Part shown: piece after piece, positions 1 to 9,885 of the stretch
Position numbering within the stretch: position 1 is the first letter of the stretch
Layout of the letters: each line of letters starts with the position of its first letter
Assembly: GCF_024505185.1 (NCBI RefSeq)
Contig: NZ_JANIBJ010000008.1
Span: forward strand, 59,554 to 123,553
Length of the DNA stretch: 64,000 bases
Source of the DNA: Methylomonas subterranea
Lineage (GTDB): Bacteria > Pseudomonadota > Gammaproteobacteria > Methylococcales > Methylomonadaceae
Reading direction: 5' to 3'
Position numbers and translations under genes: made by a program
Notes under the pieces: generated by a model
What the model saw: the letters and a program-made list of their open reading frames with translations, nothing else
Told to the model about the DNA's origin: nothing
Database searches by the model: none

Positions 1-2158
1 ATGTCGAGGCCGCCGGCACGGCATTGTTTTCACTGTGTCTGGCGATCTGTGGCTCTGCCTCCGCGCGCTGTTTGCGTTCGGCAAATTCGCTGTTATAAGC
101 CCTGGGTTGTTGTTCGCCGTTGCTTTGACTCGGAGCGCTTGGAGCCGCCTGTTGTTCGCCGGTCGCGCCTTCAGCCATCGTTGCTTCCGGCTTTCTGTCG
201 CCCCCGTTTCTGGGGCCGCGGCGGCGGTTGCGTCCGCGGCGGGCGGGACGGTCGCCATTGGCTTTGTTCTGCGGCGCTTCGTTGTTATCTACCTGGTCAA
301 GCTCGGGCTGGCTACTTTCCATCAGTGGCGCGGCGTTTTCCGCCGCGGCCTGATTGGGGTTTGGGTTGCGTTTGCCGCTATTGCGACGCGGATTGTTACG
401 GTTGCCGGCGGGGCGGTCGCGGCGGTTGTTGCGGCCCGACCTGGGTTTGGTTTCATCGCTTTTTTCACCCGTTTCGGCGGTTTCCGCTGTTTTGCTTTGT
501 CCGATCAAGCGCTGCCAAAAACGTTGAATCAGGCTGGTAGAGGTTTTTTTGTTTTGTACCGGGGCGGGGGCGTCGGGCAAGAACTCCTTGACCGCCGCCT
601 TTTCGACTTTGGGCGTGGTTTGTTTGGCAAAATCGGGCAAGCTGATGTCGTCTGCCTTGATTTGCAGATGGCTGGGTTTGTCTTCCAGGCCTTCCAGGGA
701 CTTGATGCGTTCGATGTCGTAAGCCGGTGTTTCGATATGTTTGCTTGGCAGTACCACGATGCTGACCTTCAGCCGGGTTTCCAGTTCCTGGATGGCGGAA
801 CGTTTTTCGTTCAGCAGGAAGGTGGCGCAGTCGATGGGCAGATGCGCGATCACGCGCTCGGTGCCCTTTTTCATGGCTTCTTCCTCGATCAGACGCAGCA
901 CCGCCAGGGTGACGGATTCTACGTTGCGTATCGTGCCCTGGCCCTTGCAGCGCGGGCAGGTCAGTTGGGTGGAGTCGCCCAGCGACGGGCGCAGGCGTTG
1001 GCGGGACATTTCCATCAGGCCGAAACGCGAGATGCGGCCGGTCTGGATACGGGCACGGTCGATTTTTAAGGCGTCGCGCAGGCGGTTTTCCACTTCGCGC
1101 TGATTTTTATTCGACATCATGTCGATAAAGTCGATCACGAACAGGCCGCCCAAGTCGCGCAAGCGCAGTTGGCGGGCAATTTCGTCGGCCGCTTCCAGAT
1201 TGGTATTCAGCGCGGTTTCCTCGATGTCGCCGCCCTTGGTGGCGCGAGCCGAGTTGATGTCTATCGAGGTCAAGGCTTCGGTATGGTCGATGACGATGGA
1301 GCCGCCGGAAGGTAGCGAGACTTCCCGCTTGTAGGCCATCTCTATCTGGGTTTCGATCTGGTAGCGGCTGAACAGCGGCACGCTGTCCTGATAAAGCTTG
1401 GCTTTGCTCAGATTATGCGGCATCACCTGCTTCAGGAAGTTGGAAGCCAGTTTGAAGGCGCCGTCTTGGTCGATCAGGATTTCGTCGATATCGCCGCGCA
1501 AGTGATCGCGCAGGGCACGGATGATGACGTTGCTTTCCTGGAAGATCAGGAAGGGCGCGGTTTGTTCGTGGCTGGAGCGCTCGATGGCTTCCCACAATTG
1601 CAAGAGGTAGTTCAAGTCCCACTGCAATTCCTCGGCGCTTTTGTCCGACCCCGCGGTGCGGATGATCAAACCCATGCTGTCGGGAATTTCCAGCGCGGAC
1701 ATGGTTTCCCGCAGCTCGCTGCGGTTGTCGCCCTCGATCCGGCGCGAGATGCCGCCGGCTTTAGGGTTGTTGGGCATCAGCACCAGATAGGTGCCGGCCA
1801 GACTGATATAGGTGGTCAAGGCCGCGCCCTTGTTGCCGCGCTCTTCCTTTTCAATCTGGACGACGATTTCCTGGCCTTCGCGGATGTTGGACTTGGTGGA
1901 TTTACTGTCGTCACCGTCGCCGCTTCTATATTCCGGCGCTATTTCCTTGAATGGTAGAAAGCCGTGTTTTTCGGCGCCGTAATTGACGAAGGCTGCTTCC
2001 AGACTGGGTTCGACCCGGGTGATGATGCCTTTGTAAATGTTGGATTTTTTTTGTTCTTTTGAAGGGACTTCGATGTCAAAATCATACAGTTTTTGACCAT
2101 CTACCAAGGCCACTCGCAGCTCTTCGGGCTGCGTGGCGTTGATAAGCATTCTTTTCAT
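1..2158 (-). CDS. rne: Ribonuclease E (partial, C-terminus outside window)
   Basis: Endoribonuclease E initiates mRNA decay and rRNA/tRNA processing and scaffolds the degradosome at the inner membrane. The minus-strand frame is open from the ATG at 2158 to the window edge. It starts [18 protein letters not shown], the classic RNase E start. An S1 domain follows, then the catalytic core with [17 protein letters not shown] and a CPRCKGQG zinc-link motif (Cys-Pro-x-Cys). The last third (about 1-560) is Arg/Asn/Pro-rich, low-complexity and disordered, as expected of the RNA- and protein-binding scaffold. AAGGA sits 7 bases before the start. It is divergent from rluC, the usual gammaproteobacterial pair. 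The 3' end is missing only because the window begins here. Confidence 0.96.
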   Translation of the reverse strand, partial: MKRMLINATQPEELRVALVDGQKLYDFDIEVPSKEQKKSNIYKGIITRVEPSLEAAFVNYGAEKHGFLPFKEIAPEYRSGDGDDSKSTKSNIREGQEIVVQIEKEERGNKGAALTTYISLAGTYLVLMPNNPKAGGISRRIEGDNRSELRETMSALEIPDSMGLIIRTAGSDKSAEELQWDLNYLLQLWEAIERSSHEQTAPFLIFQESNVIIRALRDHLRGDIDEILIDQDGAFKLASNFLKQVMPHNLSKAKLYQDSVPLFSRYQIETQIEMAYKREVSLPSGGSIVIDHTEALTSIDINSARATKGGDIEETALNTNLEAADEIARQLRLRDLGGLFVIDFIDMMSNKNQREVENRLRDALKIDRARIQTGRISRFGLMEMSRQRLRPSLGDSTQLTCPRCKGQGTIRNVESVTLAVLRLIEEEAMKKGTERVIAHLPIDCATFLLNEKRSAIQELETRLKVSIVVLPSKHIETPAYDIERIKSLEGLEDKPSHLQIKADDISLPDFAKQTTPKVEKAAVKEFLPDAPAPVQNKKTSTSLIQRFWQRLIGQSKTAETAETGEKSDETKPRSGRNNRRDRPAGNRNNPRRNSGKRNPNPNQAAAENAAPLMESSQPELDQVDNNEAPQNKANGDRPARRGRNRRRGPRNGGDRKPEATMAEGATGEQQAAPSAPSQSNGEQQPRAYNSEFAERKQRAEAEPQIARHSENNAVPAAST

Positions 2159-2571
2159 TCAATTATCCTTGTTGTTATATGTATCCTACCGACGAGTGAT
2201 AAACAGTTTTGTATGTCTCGGAAAAAAGCGGCTTTACACGCTTGATCTGGTTCTTTATTGGAGCGGGCCAGGCTGACTGAAAACGGCGGATGACGTTTTG
2301 TTCCGGGCAGCGATAATCGGACTTGCCGAGGGCGGCGCTTGCATAGTGGACGATCTGTTTTTTAGACTCTTGGTGTTGGATGCAGTCACTCATCATGGGT
2401 TGAGCGATAAAACCCGAAAAAATTCTTTTGGTCGGCGGGGACGCCCAGCGTCGAGGCCTACAGCTTATTTTTGTTAAGTCTATCCACAGATAAACTGGCC
2501 TAATATAGCAATGTTTATCAGGGGCATCAATTTTAAACATGGAATTGGGATAAATTGCTATTATTTGCGGC
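2159..2571. promoter_or_regulatory. rne/rluC divergent intergenic region, probable long rne 5' UTR
   Basis: This 413-base gap separates divergent rne and rluC. I see no supported gene in it. In E. coli the rne transcript has a long structured 5' UTR through which RNase E autoregulates its own mRNA, and the size of this gap is compatible with that. The UTR function here is inference from position; no specific hairpin was matched. Confidence 0.45.
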
Positions 2572-3531
2572 ATGAAAACCGCACCCGAACAGACTAATCC
2601 GCAAGTACAATGGCTGGAAATCGGCGAGGCCAATACCGAACAACGCCTGGATAATTTCCTGATCAGCTACCTCAAGGGTGTGCCCAAAACCCGCATTTAC
2701 CGCATGGTCAGAAAGGGCGAGGTCAGGGTCAACAAGGGGCGGGTCGACGTCAGTTACAAACTGGAACTGGGCGATGTGGTCAGAATTCCGCCGGTCAGGG
2801 TGGCGGAAAAGAACGACGAAGTCATTGTGCAGCCGACCTTGAAGTACAGCCTGGAAAACCACATCCTGTACGAGGACGAAGGCTTCATCGTGCTGAACAA
2901 GCCGTCCGGCTTCGCCGTGCATGGCGGCAGCGGCGTGCAGTCCGGGGTAATAGAAGCCTTGCGGCAAATCCGCCCGCAACAGAAGTTTCTGGAATTGGTA
3001 CACCGGTTGGACAAGGAAACCTCGGGTTGTTTATTGATCGCCAAAAAACGTCAGGTGCTGAAAGTATTGCACGAGCTGTTTCGCGGCGACGGCATACGCA
3101 AAACCTATCTGGCCTTGCTGGCCGGACAATTCAAACGTAAAAAGCAGCTGGTTGAGGTACCCTTGTTGAAGAACGTCAGCCAGGGCGGCGAACGCATGGT
3201 CACGGTGAGTCAGGCCGGTAAATCGGCGGAAACCCTGTTTACCCGTTTGAAGGCCTTTCAGGCGGCCACGCTGGTGCACGCCGCGCCCAAAACCGGCCGC
3301 ACCCATCAGATTCGCGTGCACGCGGCCTGGTTGGGGCATCCGATAGTGGCCGACGAGCGCTATGGGGAAGATGAGGTCAACAAGGCGTTTAAAAAGCGCG
3401 GCTATAAACGCTTGTTTTTACATGCCGAACAATTGCAATTTGTTCATCCGGTGACTGGCCAGGCTCTGCATTTTGTCGCGCCCTTGCCCGCTGACTTACA
3501 AGCCTTGCTGGATAATGAAAAACCGCTTTGA
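2572..3531 (+). CDS. rluC: 23S rRNA pseudouridine synthase RluC
   Basis: RluC isomerises uridines 955, 2504 and 2580 (E. coli numbering) in 23S rRNA to pseudouridine. The 319-residue protein has an N-terminal S4 RNA-binding domain (about residues 18-80, with RIYRMVRKGEVRVNKGR). The RluA-family catalytic domain follows, with the signature HRLDKETSG whose catalytic Asp is residue 147, and a late KTGRTHQIRVH motif. Length matches the family. The start lacks a strong Shine-Dalgarno. The 3' end overlaps the next gene by 17 bases, so the two are probably co-transcribed. Divergence from rne supports RluC over the paralogues RluA and RluD. Confidence 0.95.
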   Translation: MKTAPEQTNPQVQWLEIGEANTEQRLDNFLISYLKGVPKTRIYRMVRKGEVRVNKGRVDVSYKLELGDVVRIPPVRVAEKNDEVIVQPTLKYSLENHILYEDEGFIVLNKPSGFAVHGGSGVQSGVIEALRQIRPQQKFLELVHRLDKETSGCLLIAKKRQVLKVLHELFRGDGIRKTYLALLAGQFKRKKQLVEVPLLKNVSQGGERMVTVSQAGKSAETLFTRLKAFQAATLVHAAPKTGRTHQIRVHAAWLGHPIVADERYGEDEVNKAFKKRGYKRLFLHAEQLQFVHPVTGQALHFVAPLPADLQALLDNEKPL

Positions 3532-4162
3532 TTTAATCATATTCGATTGGGATGGCACTCTGGTCGACTCCATAGACTGGATCGTGCGGTGCATTCAAGA
3601 TGCGGCGGCCGAACACGGTTGTCCGGTGCCCGACGCGCAAGCCGCCCGGGATATTATCGGCTTGAGCCTGGAAAATGCCATCCTGACCTTGTTTCCGCGA
3701 GCCGATAGCGATACGCGCGGCAAGTTGGCCGCTCATTACGGACAACAGTTTTTCTCCAGGCAGATCGGGCCGGATGATTTGTTCCCCGGCGTGCGGGACA
3801 TGCTGCTGCAGTTCAAACAGCGGGGTTTTCGCTTGGCGGTGGCGACGGGCAAGAAATCTGCCGGTTTGACCAAGGCCATGCGGGCAACCGGCGTGGCGGA
3901 TGTGTTCTGCGCCACCCGGGCTTCCGATCAAACCGCTTCGAAGCCCGATCCGCTGATGGTAGAGGAAATCATGGCCGAATTGGCTGTCGACAGGCGGCGC
4001 ACCTTGATGGTGGGCGATTCGACGCACGACTTGCAAATGGCCTTGAACGCGCGGGTGGCCTCCGTGGCGGTAACCTGCGGCGCGCATTCGGCGGATACAT
4101 TGAAACAATATCGGCCGTTGCGTTGTCTAGCGTACCCGACTGAGTTACCAAGCATTATTTAG
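3515..4162 (+). CDS. HAD-IA family hydrolase (phosphoglycolate-phosphatase-like)
   Basis: A 215-residue haloacid-dehalogenase-type phosphatase, cytoplasmic, substrate unknown. The start MKNRFDLIIFDWDGTLVDS places the nucleophile Asp11 and acid/base Asp13 correctly. Motif II is VATGKKS, motif III includes KPDPLM, and motif IV is MVGDSTHDL. A helical cap lies at about residues 20-85. I chose the ATG at 3515, inside the end of rluC, because translation from further upstream adds residues in front of the motif I strand that the family lacks. Gene order rluC-HAD-sppA is the one I know from pseudomonads. Similarity to Gph is general, so a specific substrate is not claimed. Confidence 0.9.
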   Translation: MKNRFDLIIFDWDGTLVDSIDWIVRCIQDAAAEHGCPVPDAQAARDIIGLSLENAILTLFPRADSDTRGKLAAHYGQQFFSRQIGPDDLFPGVRDMLLQFKQRGFRLAVATGKKSAGLTKAMRATGVADVFCATRASDQTASKPDPLMVEEIMAELAVDRRRTLMVGDSTHDLQMALNARVASVAVTCGAHSADTLKQYRPLRCLAYPTELPSII

Positions 4163-4173
4163 GAGGTTTAAGC

Positions 4174-5142
4174 GTGGACAATCATCAACAACCCGATACG
4201 CCCGACGACACTGCGCCCGGTTGGGAAAAGGCGGTGCTGGAAAAATTGGCTTTCGCCGCCATAGAGGAGCAAAAACGGAGTCGGCGCTGGGGCGTGTTCT
4301 TCAAGCTATTGACTTTTGCCTATCTGGCGCTGGCATTGGGGGTGTTTCTATACCCGCGCTTCGAGTCCGAAGTCAGCGCCGGTAAGACTCACACCGCCGT
4401 GATCGATGTGCTGGGCATGATCGCCGACGGCGAAGCCGCCAATGCCGATGTCATCATCGCGGGTTTGCGGGATGCGGTGAAAGATAAAAATACCAAGGGT
4501 ATCATTCTGAATATCAATTCGCCCGGCGGTAGCGCGGTGCAGGCGAACTATGTTTACGAAGAAATTCGCCGCCAGAAAGCCGATCGCCCGGATCTGCCGA
4601 TTTATTCGGTGGTGGGCGATATGTGCGCCTCCGGCGGTTATTACATTGCGGCGGCCAGCGACAAAATTTACGTTAGTCGAGCCAGTCTGATCGGTTCCAT
4701 CGGCGTCGTCATGAACGGCTTCGGTTTCAGCAATGTGCTGGAAAAGCTCGGAGTCGAGCGGCGCCTGCTGACCGCCGGCGAACACAAGGCCATGCTGGAT
4801 CCTTTTTCGCCGCTGAACCAGCAGGAAACCCAACACATGCAGTCCTTGCTGGATCAAGTGCATCAGCAATTTATCGTCGCGGTCAAACAGGGGCGCGGCG
4901 ACCGCTTGAAAGAAACTCCGGAGATGTTTTCCGGCTTGGTGTGGACCGGCGAGGAAGGCGTCAGGCTGGGGTTGGCGGACGATTTCGGTAGCGTGGATTC
5001 CGTGGCTCGCGACGTGCTGGGTGCCGAGGATAAAGTCAACTTCACGCCGCAAGAGCGGTTAATCGACCGATTGGCGGGCAAATTCGGCGCATCGTTCGGG
5101 CACGCCATCGGCACGGCAATCAACGCCATTAATTTTCAATAA
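4174..5142 (+). CDS. sppA: Signal peptide peptidase SppA, short S49-family form
   Basis: Membrane-anchored serine peptidase that digests cleaved signal peptides. The GTG start at 4174 has a perfect AGGAGG (4161-4166) that overlaps the stop codon of the preceding HAD gene. The 322-residue protein has one N-terminal membrane segment (about residues 42-62), then a single S49 protease domain, so it is the short bacterial form. The catalytic dyad is visible: Ser153 in CASGGYY and Lys205 in GEHKAMLDPFSP. Their spacing of 52 residues matches that of the Bacillus SppA dyad. It probably forms one transcription unit with rluC and the HAD gene. Confidence 0.93.
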   Translation: MDNHQQPDTPDDTAPGWEKAVLEKLAFAAIEEQKRSRRWGVFFKLLTFAYLALALGVFLYPRFESEVSAGKTHTAVIDVLGMIADGEAANADVIIAGLRDAVKDKNTKGIILNINSPGGSAVQANYVYEEIRRQKADRPDLPIYSVVGDMCASGGYYIAAASDKIYVSRASLIGSIGVVMNGFGFSNVLEKLGVERRLLTAGEHKAMLDPFSPLNQQETQHMQSLLDQVHQQFIVAVKQGRGDRLKETPEMFSGLVWTGEEGVRLGLADDFGSVDSVARDVLGAEDKVNFTPQERLIDRLAGKFGASFGHAIGTAINAINFQ

Positions 5143-5206
5143 CGGGCTTGCCAAGACTGTCGCTTTTAAGGATAATGCGCAGTCTTCGGCGACAGCCGAT
5201 GTTTTT

Positions 5207-5320
<114 letters not shown>

Positions 5321-5343
5321 CCAACTCCCCGTCTTTGTCGCCA

Positions 5344-6957
5344 ATGGCTTATCAGGTTCTTGCCAGAAAATGGCGTCCCAGTAATTTCTCCCAGCTAGTC
5401 GGCCAAGAACACGTCAGCCAGTCTCTGATCCATGCCTTGCGGCACGACCGCCTGCATCACGCTTATTTGTTTACCGGTACCCGCGGAGTCGGCAAGACCA
5501 CCGTGGCGCGAATCCTGGCCAAGGCCATCAATTGCCAGAATTTACAGGACAGCAATCCGTGCGGTGCCTGCCCGGTTTGCCAGGATTTCGATCAAGGCCG
5601 TTTCATGGATCTGATCGAAGTCGATGCGGCTTCCCGCACCAAGGTCGAAGATACCCGAGATTTGCTCGACAACGCCCAATATGCTCCCAATCAAGGCCGT
5701 TACAAGGTCTATCTGATCGACGAAGTGCACATGTTGTCCGGGCACAGCTTCAATGCGCTGTTGAAAACCCTGGAAGAACCGCCGCCGCACGTGAAGTTTT
5801 TACTGGCCACCACCGATCCGCAGAAGATTCCGGTCACCGTGCTGTCCCGCTGCCTGCAATTCAATCTGAAACGGCTGCTGCCGGAGCAGATTGAAAAACA
5901 GATGAGCTTTATTCTGGGCGAAGAAAACATAGACTACGAACCGGCCGCGCTCAAATTGCTGGCCCGGGGTGCCGACGGCAGCATGCGCGACGGTTTGAGC
6001 CTGCTGGATCAAGCCATCGTCTACGGCAGCGGCAGCGTCAATCTGGCCGATGTCACCGGCATGCTGGGGACCGTGGCGCAGCAGCCGGTGGATGATATTT
6101 TGCGCGCGTTGGCCAAGCGCGATGCCGGCGGCATACTGAACAAAATTGCCGAAGTCGCCGAATTGACACCGGATTTTGCCGATATCCTTCGGCAGATGTT
6201 GCGGGTGTTGCACCGGGTGGCGCTGTTGCAGCAACTGCCCGATTTTGTCGATCACGAATTCGAGCAACAATTGCTGGCCGAATTGGCGCAAGGCTTATTG
6301 CCGGAAGACGTGCAATTGTATTATCAGATTGGTTTGATCGGGCAGCGGGATTTGGATTTGGCGCCCGATCCGCGTAGCGGTTTTGAAATGGTCTTGCTCA
6401 GAATGCTGGCGTTTCGTCCGCAAACCGCCGCCAGCCAATCTGTCGCGCCTTCACCGGTAGTCGCCACGCATTCCACCCCCTGCGCGCCGGTTGCGGCGCT
6501 TGCGCCGCGGCCGGCAAGCGCTCCAATTCCGCCGCCCGCCGTAAGCGAGCCGGACTTGCCGCAAAACAGCCAAGGCGGACAAGCTGAAACTTGGGGGCAG
6601 ATCATCGCCGCGCTGAAAATTGGCGGTCGCACCCGCGAATTGGCCAATAATTGCATCTTGGACGGCATGGACGATAATGTTTGCCGCTTGCTTATCGATC
6701 CGGGCTTTCAGCGCGTAGGCACGGTGGCCGAGGAAAAATTACGCGAGGCCCTGCAAAAACATTATGGCAGACCCATAAAACTGCAAATCACCCCGCAAAT
6801 CACTCAGCAAATGACGCCGGCCCTGGAACAGCAAAAAGCCCGCGAAGATAGGCAGCAGGCCGCCGTGGACGCCATTCACGCCGACCCGAACGTGCAGGCT
6901 TTAATAGATGAATTCGACGCCAGAATTTTGCCCGGTAGTATAGAACCGCTCAACTAA
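5344..6957 (+). CDS. dnaX: DNA polymerase III subunit tau (gamma/tau)
   Basis: Clamp-loader ATPase and replisome organiser. The 537-residue protein starts MAYQVLARKWRPSNFSQLVG. It has Walker A GTRGVGKT (residues 45-52), a Cys4 zinc module (CQNLQDSNPCGACPVC), Walker B DEVHML and the SRC sensor motif LSRCLQF. A Pro/Ala-rich linker (about 360-410) leads to a C-terminal tau domain. I rejected a TTG three codons earlier because family members start at MAYQ. No A-AAA-AAG slippery heptamer of the E. coli type was seen near the linker, so a programmed gamma product is not evident. It follows ffs and precedes ybaB and recR. Confidence 0.96.
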   Translation: MAYQVLARKWRPSNFSQLVGQEHVSQSLIHALRHDRLHHAYLFTGTRGVGKTTVARILAKAINCQNLQDSNPCGACPVCQDFDQGRFMDLIEVDAASRTKVEDTRDLLDNAQYAPNQGRYKVYLIDEVHMLSGHSFNALLKTLEEPPPHVKFLLATTDPQKIPVTVLSRCLQFNLKRLLPEQIEKQMSFILGEENIDYEPAALKLLARGADGSMRDGLSLLDQAIVYGSGSVNLADVTGMLGTVAQQPVDDILRALAKRDAGGILNKIAEVAELTPDFADILRQMLRVLHRVALLQQLPDFVDHEFEQQLLAELAQGLLPEDVQLYYQIGLIGQRDLDLAPDPRSGFEMVLLRMLAFRPQTAASQSVAPSPVVATHSTPCAPVAALAPRPASAPIPPPAVSEPDLPQNSQGGQAETWGQIIAALKIGGRTRELANNCILDGMDDNVCRLLIDPGFQRVGTVAEEKLREALQKHYGRPIKLQITPQITQQMTPALEQQKAREDRQQAAVDAIHADPNVQALIDEFDARILPGSIEPLN

Positions 6958-6969
6958 ATGGGAGAGACC

Positions 6970-7293
6970 ATGAAAAACGCACTCGCTGGCATAATGCAGC
7001 AAGCCCAAAAAATGCAAGACAACTTCAAAAAAGTCCAGGAAGAGTTGGCCGCCATGGAAGTGCAAGGCGAGTCCGGCGGCGGACTGGTGACGATCGTTAT
7101 GACCGGCAAGCGCGAAGTTCGCAAAGTCAGCATCGATCCTTCCCTGGTAGGCGACGACAAGGATATGTTGGAAGATTTGGTGGCCGCGGCCATCAACGAC
7201 GCGGTGCATAAGGTCGGCAAAATGAAAAAGGACAAAATGGCCGATGTCACGGCCGGCATGCCTTTGCCGCCCGGATTCCAAATGCCGTTTTAA
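6970..7293 (+). CDS. ybaB: Nucleoid-associated protein, YbaB/EbfC family
   Basis: A 107-residue DNA-binding protein of the YbaB/EbfC family, nearly always found between dnaX and recR. It is a homodimeric tweezer that binds DNA with little sequence specificity. Recognisable parts are IMQQAQKMQ near the start, [32 protein letters not shown] and the C-terminal LPPGFQMPF, which is almost identical to the family ending. An ATG at 6958, directly after the dnaX stop, would add four residues. I prefer 6970 because it aligns with the E. coli N-terminus and has a GGGAGAG tract in front. It is co-transcribed with dnaX. Confidence 0.93.
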   Translation: MKNALAGIMQQAQKMQDNFKKVQEELAAMEVQGESGGGLVTIVMTGKREVRKVSIDPSLVGDDKDMLEDLVAAAINDAVHKVGKMKKDKMADVTAGMPLPPGFQMPF

Positions 7294-7295
7294 AC

Positions 7296-7892
7296 ATGCA
7301 AAACGCGGGTTTGTTGAAGGAACTGATTCAAAGCCTGTGTTGCTTGCCGGGCGTGGGCCCCAAATCGGCCCAGCGCATGGCGTTTCATTTGCTGCAGCGC
7401 AATCGCGCCGGCGGCCGGCAACTTAGCCGGATACTGGCGCAAGCCATGGAAAACATCGGTTATTGCCGCGATTGCCGCACCTTGACGGAAGCCGAAGTCT
7501 GCGAAGTGTGCGCGAACCGGCTGCGCGAGGATGATCAGTTGTGCGTGGTGGAAAGCGCGGCCGATGTCTGGGCGATCGATCAGGCCACCGGTTTTAAAGG
7601 CAAGTATTTCGTGTTGCATGGCCGGCTGTCGCCGCTGGACGGCATCGGGCCGGAGCAATTGGGCATCGATTTGCTGGAACAGCGCTTGGCCGGCGGAGCC
7701 GTCAAGGAAATCATACTGGCCACCAATTCCACCATAGAAGGGCAGGCTACCGCGCATTTTATCGGCGAAATCGCCGACAAATTCAACATCCGCGCCACCC
7801 GCATCGCGCATGGCGTGCCCATGGGCGGCGAATTGGAGTTCATCGACAGCGGCACCCTGGCCCACGCTTTCGCCGGTCGGCGCGAGGTTTAG
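7296..7892 (+). CDS. recR: Recombination mediator RecR
   Basis: RecR acts with RecF and RecO to load RecA at gaps in daughter-strand DNA. The 198-residue protein has the N-terminal helix-hairpin-helix LPGVGPKSAQRMAFHLL, a zinc finger (CRDCRTLTEAEVCEVC) and a Toprim domain with VVESAADVWAI and ATNSTIEGQATAHFI. Length and motif order match the family. It starts two bases after the ybaB stop, completing the dnaX-ybaB-recR unit. Confidence 0.95.
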   Translation: MQNAGLLKELIQSLCCLPGVGPKSAQRMAFHLLQRNRAGGRQLSRILAQAMENIGYCRDCRTLTEAEVCEVCANRLREDDQLCVVESAADVWAIDQATGFKGKYFVLHGRLSPLDGIGPEQLGIDLLEQRLAGGAVKEIILATNSTIEGQATAHFIGEIADKFNIRATRIAHGVPMGGELEFIDSGTLAHAFAGRREV

Positions 7893-7907
7893 GCCGAACG
7901 GACCTGG

Positions 7908-7934
7908 CGGGGCGGGATTAAATCCCCGCCCCGG
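7908..7934. terminator. GC-rich hairpin between converging recR and SulP gene
   Basis: GGGGCGGG-ATT pairs with AAT-CCCCGCCCC around a very short loop, with one bulged G. It lies 16 bases past the recR stop and 14 bases before the end of the opposing SulP gene, so it could end transcription from both sides. There is no T tract, so intrinsic termination is not certain. Confidence 0.5.
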
Positions 7935-7947
7935 TTAAGCACCGGGC

Positions 7948-9546
7948 CTAAACGTGTCCACCCGCGCCCGCCAGACTCGCCATTAAGCCGGGATGCATTT
8001 CATGCAGCGGCGAATCGACGGCGAAGCCCTGTAGTTCCACCTCGATATTTCGATCCGGCGCCGCGATCAAATACTCGGCTATGGTTTCCAGAATATCCTG
8101 ATCTATGAACAACGCCCTGCTGCCGTCTATGATCAACTCGCTGTCGTCGGCCACGCCCGCCAGATGATTGCGCAGCAAGGCCTTATTCAGAAAGGAAACG
8201 TCTTTATGCAGCCTGAGCAGGTAATGCGAGCCGTGTTTGGTCAAGGTCATGGCGGAATGAAAATCCGCCCGCAATACAAAGAAAATGCCGCATGCCATGC
8301 CGATGGCGATACCTTCCAATAAATCGGTGAATAAAATCGCAAACACGGTGATGGCAAAAGGCACGAATTGATTCAAGCCTTTACGGTAATACTCGATGAA
8401 CATGGCGGGCTTGGCCAGTTTGTAACCGGTTTGCAGCAGAATGGCCGCCAGACAGGCCAATGGAATCATGTTCAGATAATGGGCAAAAAATACCACGCTC
8501 ACCAGCAACAGGCCGCCATGGAAAAAGCACGACAGCCGGGTTTGGCCGCCGGCATTGATGTTGGCGGCGCTGCGCACGATCACGGCGGTAATGGGCAAGC
8601 CGCCCAGCATGCCGCTGATGATATTGCCCATGCCTTGCGCTTTCAACTCCAGATTAGTGGGGGTGATGCGTTTGTGCGGATCCAGTTTATCGACCGCTTC
8701 GATACTTAGCAGCGTTTCCAGACTGGCCACGATGGCCAAGGTCACGGCGATGCTGTAAATCTTGGGATTGGCGAAATAGCTGAAATCCGGCAGGCGTAAC
8801 TGGTTGACGAAGTTTTGCGTGGAGCCCAACTCGGGCAGGGACACCAAGTGTTTGATCGACAAACTCCAGTCGGGGGCGTATTGCGAAGTCCACAGATTGT
8901 AGGCAATACCCCAGGCTACCGCCAGCAGAGGACCGGGAATGCCGCGCAGCAGGCTGTAACGTTTTACCCATCGGCTTTCCCATGCAATCAGAATGAGCAG
9001 GGCGACTGCGCTAACCAGGGTGGCGGCGGGAGAAATGCTGTGCAAGGCTTGAGACAGTTCGGAAAAGCTGGATTTGGCCGTCTCCTGCATATAGCTTTCG
9101 TCGCCGACGAAGCTGGCATCGTAACCGGTGGCATGCGGAATCTGCTTGATTATCAATATCATGCCTATGGCGGCTAGCATGCCTTTGATCACGGCGGCGG
9201 GAAAAAACGCGGCAATCGAACCGGCCTTGAAAAAGCCCAATCCCAGTTGCAAAATCCCGGCAATTACCAAACTCAACAGAAAGCCGTTGAAATTACCCAG
9301 GGTTTCAATGGCGGTATAAACAATCACGGTCAAGCCGGCGGCGGGACCCGATACGCTGAGTTGAGACCCGCTCATCCAGGATACGATCAAGCCGCCCACG
9401 ATGCCCGAGATAATACCGGCGAATAAGGGGGCGCCCGACGCAAGGGCGATGCCCAGGCACAGCGGCAATGCCACCAGAAACACCACAATGCCGGCCGATA
9501 GATCCTGACGTAAATAGCCCAGGTAGTAATTTAAATGCGTTTTCAT
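7948..9546 (-). CDS. SulP-family anion transporter (putative bicarbonate or sulfate permease), copy 1
   Basis: A 532-residue SLC26/SulP transporter. The start MKTHLNYYLGYLRQDLSAG (ATG at 9546) has GGAGG before it and aligns with the start of the second copy at 56719. The family core is clear: VFLVALPLCLGIALASGAPL, SGPAAGLTV, an N-terminal set of about 10-12 hydrophobic segments, ANINAGGQTRLSCFFHG, and a C-terminal STAS-like region (about 455-520, LLIDGSRALFID-type). The two copies are close paralogues. Because copy 2 sits beside carbonic anhydrase and the DAB genes, bicarbonate is the likelier substrate, but sulfate cannot be excluded. The 73-codon gene upstream is probably in the same transcript. 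Confidence 0.9.
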   Translation of the reverse strand: MKTHLNYYLGYLRQDLSAGIVVFLVALPLCLGIALASGAPLFAGIISGIVGGLIVSWMSGSQLSVSGPAAGLTVIVYTAIETLGNFNGFLLSLVIAGILQLGLGFFKAGSIAAFFPAAVIKGMLAAIGMILIIKQIPHATGYDASFVGDESYMQETAKSSFSELSQALHSISPAATLVSAVALLILIAWESRWVKRYSLLRGIPGPLLAVAWGIAYNLWTSQYAPDWSLSIKHLVSLPELGSTQNFVNQLRLPDFSYFANPKIYSIAVTLAIVASLETLLSIEAVDKLDPHKRITPTNLELKAQGMGNIISGMLGGLPITAVIVRSAANINAGGQTRLSCFFHGGLLLVSVVFFAHYLNMIPLACLAAILLQTGYKLAKPAMFIEYYRKGLNQFVPFAITVFAILFTDLLEGIAIGMACGIFFVLRADFHSAMTLTKHGSHYLLRLHKDVSFLNKALLRNHLAGVADDSELIIDGSRALFIDQDILETIAEYLIAAPDRNIEVELQGFAVDSPLHEMHPGLMASLAGAGGHV

Positions 9547-9663
9547 AAACCGCCTCCGGTTATATTGGCAGTGTCGCAACAGGCTGGGCCTAGGCTGTCG
9601 GGCCGATCGGCACGAGAGTCGTGTTGCTTGATTGCCGGTAGTTTGTCGATAGTGTTTTAATGG

Positions 9664-9885
9664 TTAGGCTTTTTGTTTGAACCAATAAAGTGCATAGATG
9701 CCGATGATCAATAATGAAACCAGCAGGCCGCTCGGCAAATTGTCATAGGCTATTAAACCCGGCGGGTTGCGGAAATCGGAGTTTCCAAGCAATGCCGATG
9801 CAAGAGTGGCGTCTGTCGCGAAACTGCTCGAGTGGTTTGCTGTTAGTAGCAAGAGCGCGGTGGCGGAAGCGGTAGTTATTTTCAT
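9664..9885 (-). CDS. Small secreted or membrane protein, unknown
   Basis: A 73-residue protein not recognised as any family. It begins MKITTASATALLLLTANHSS, which could act as a signal peptide with a likely cleavage after SFA. It ends in a hydrophobic helix (about residues 49-69, PSGLLVSLLIIGIYALYWF) followed by KQKA. If the signal is cut, the product is a roughly 50-residue single-pass protein. GGAG lies 8 bases before the ATG. It sits 118 bases upstream of the SulP gene on the same strand and just downstream of a palindromic motif. A role as accessory subunit of SulP is a guess from position only. Confidence 0.6.
   Translation of the reverse strand: MKITTASATALLLLTANHSSSFATDATLASALLGNSDFRNPPGLIAYDNLPSGLLVSLLIIGIYALYWFKQKA

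Noticed and set aside
35..1069. 344-codon plus-strand frame
   Set aside because: Lies opposite the RNase E coding sequence, which is unambiguous on the minus strand.
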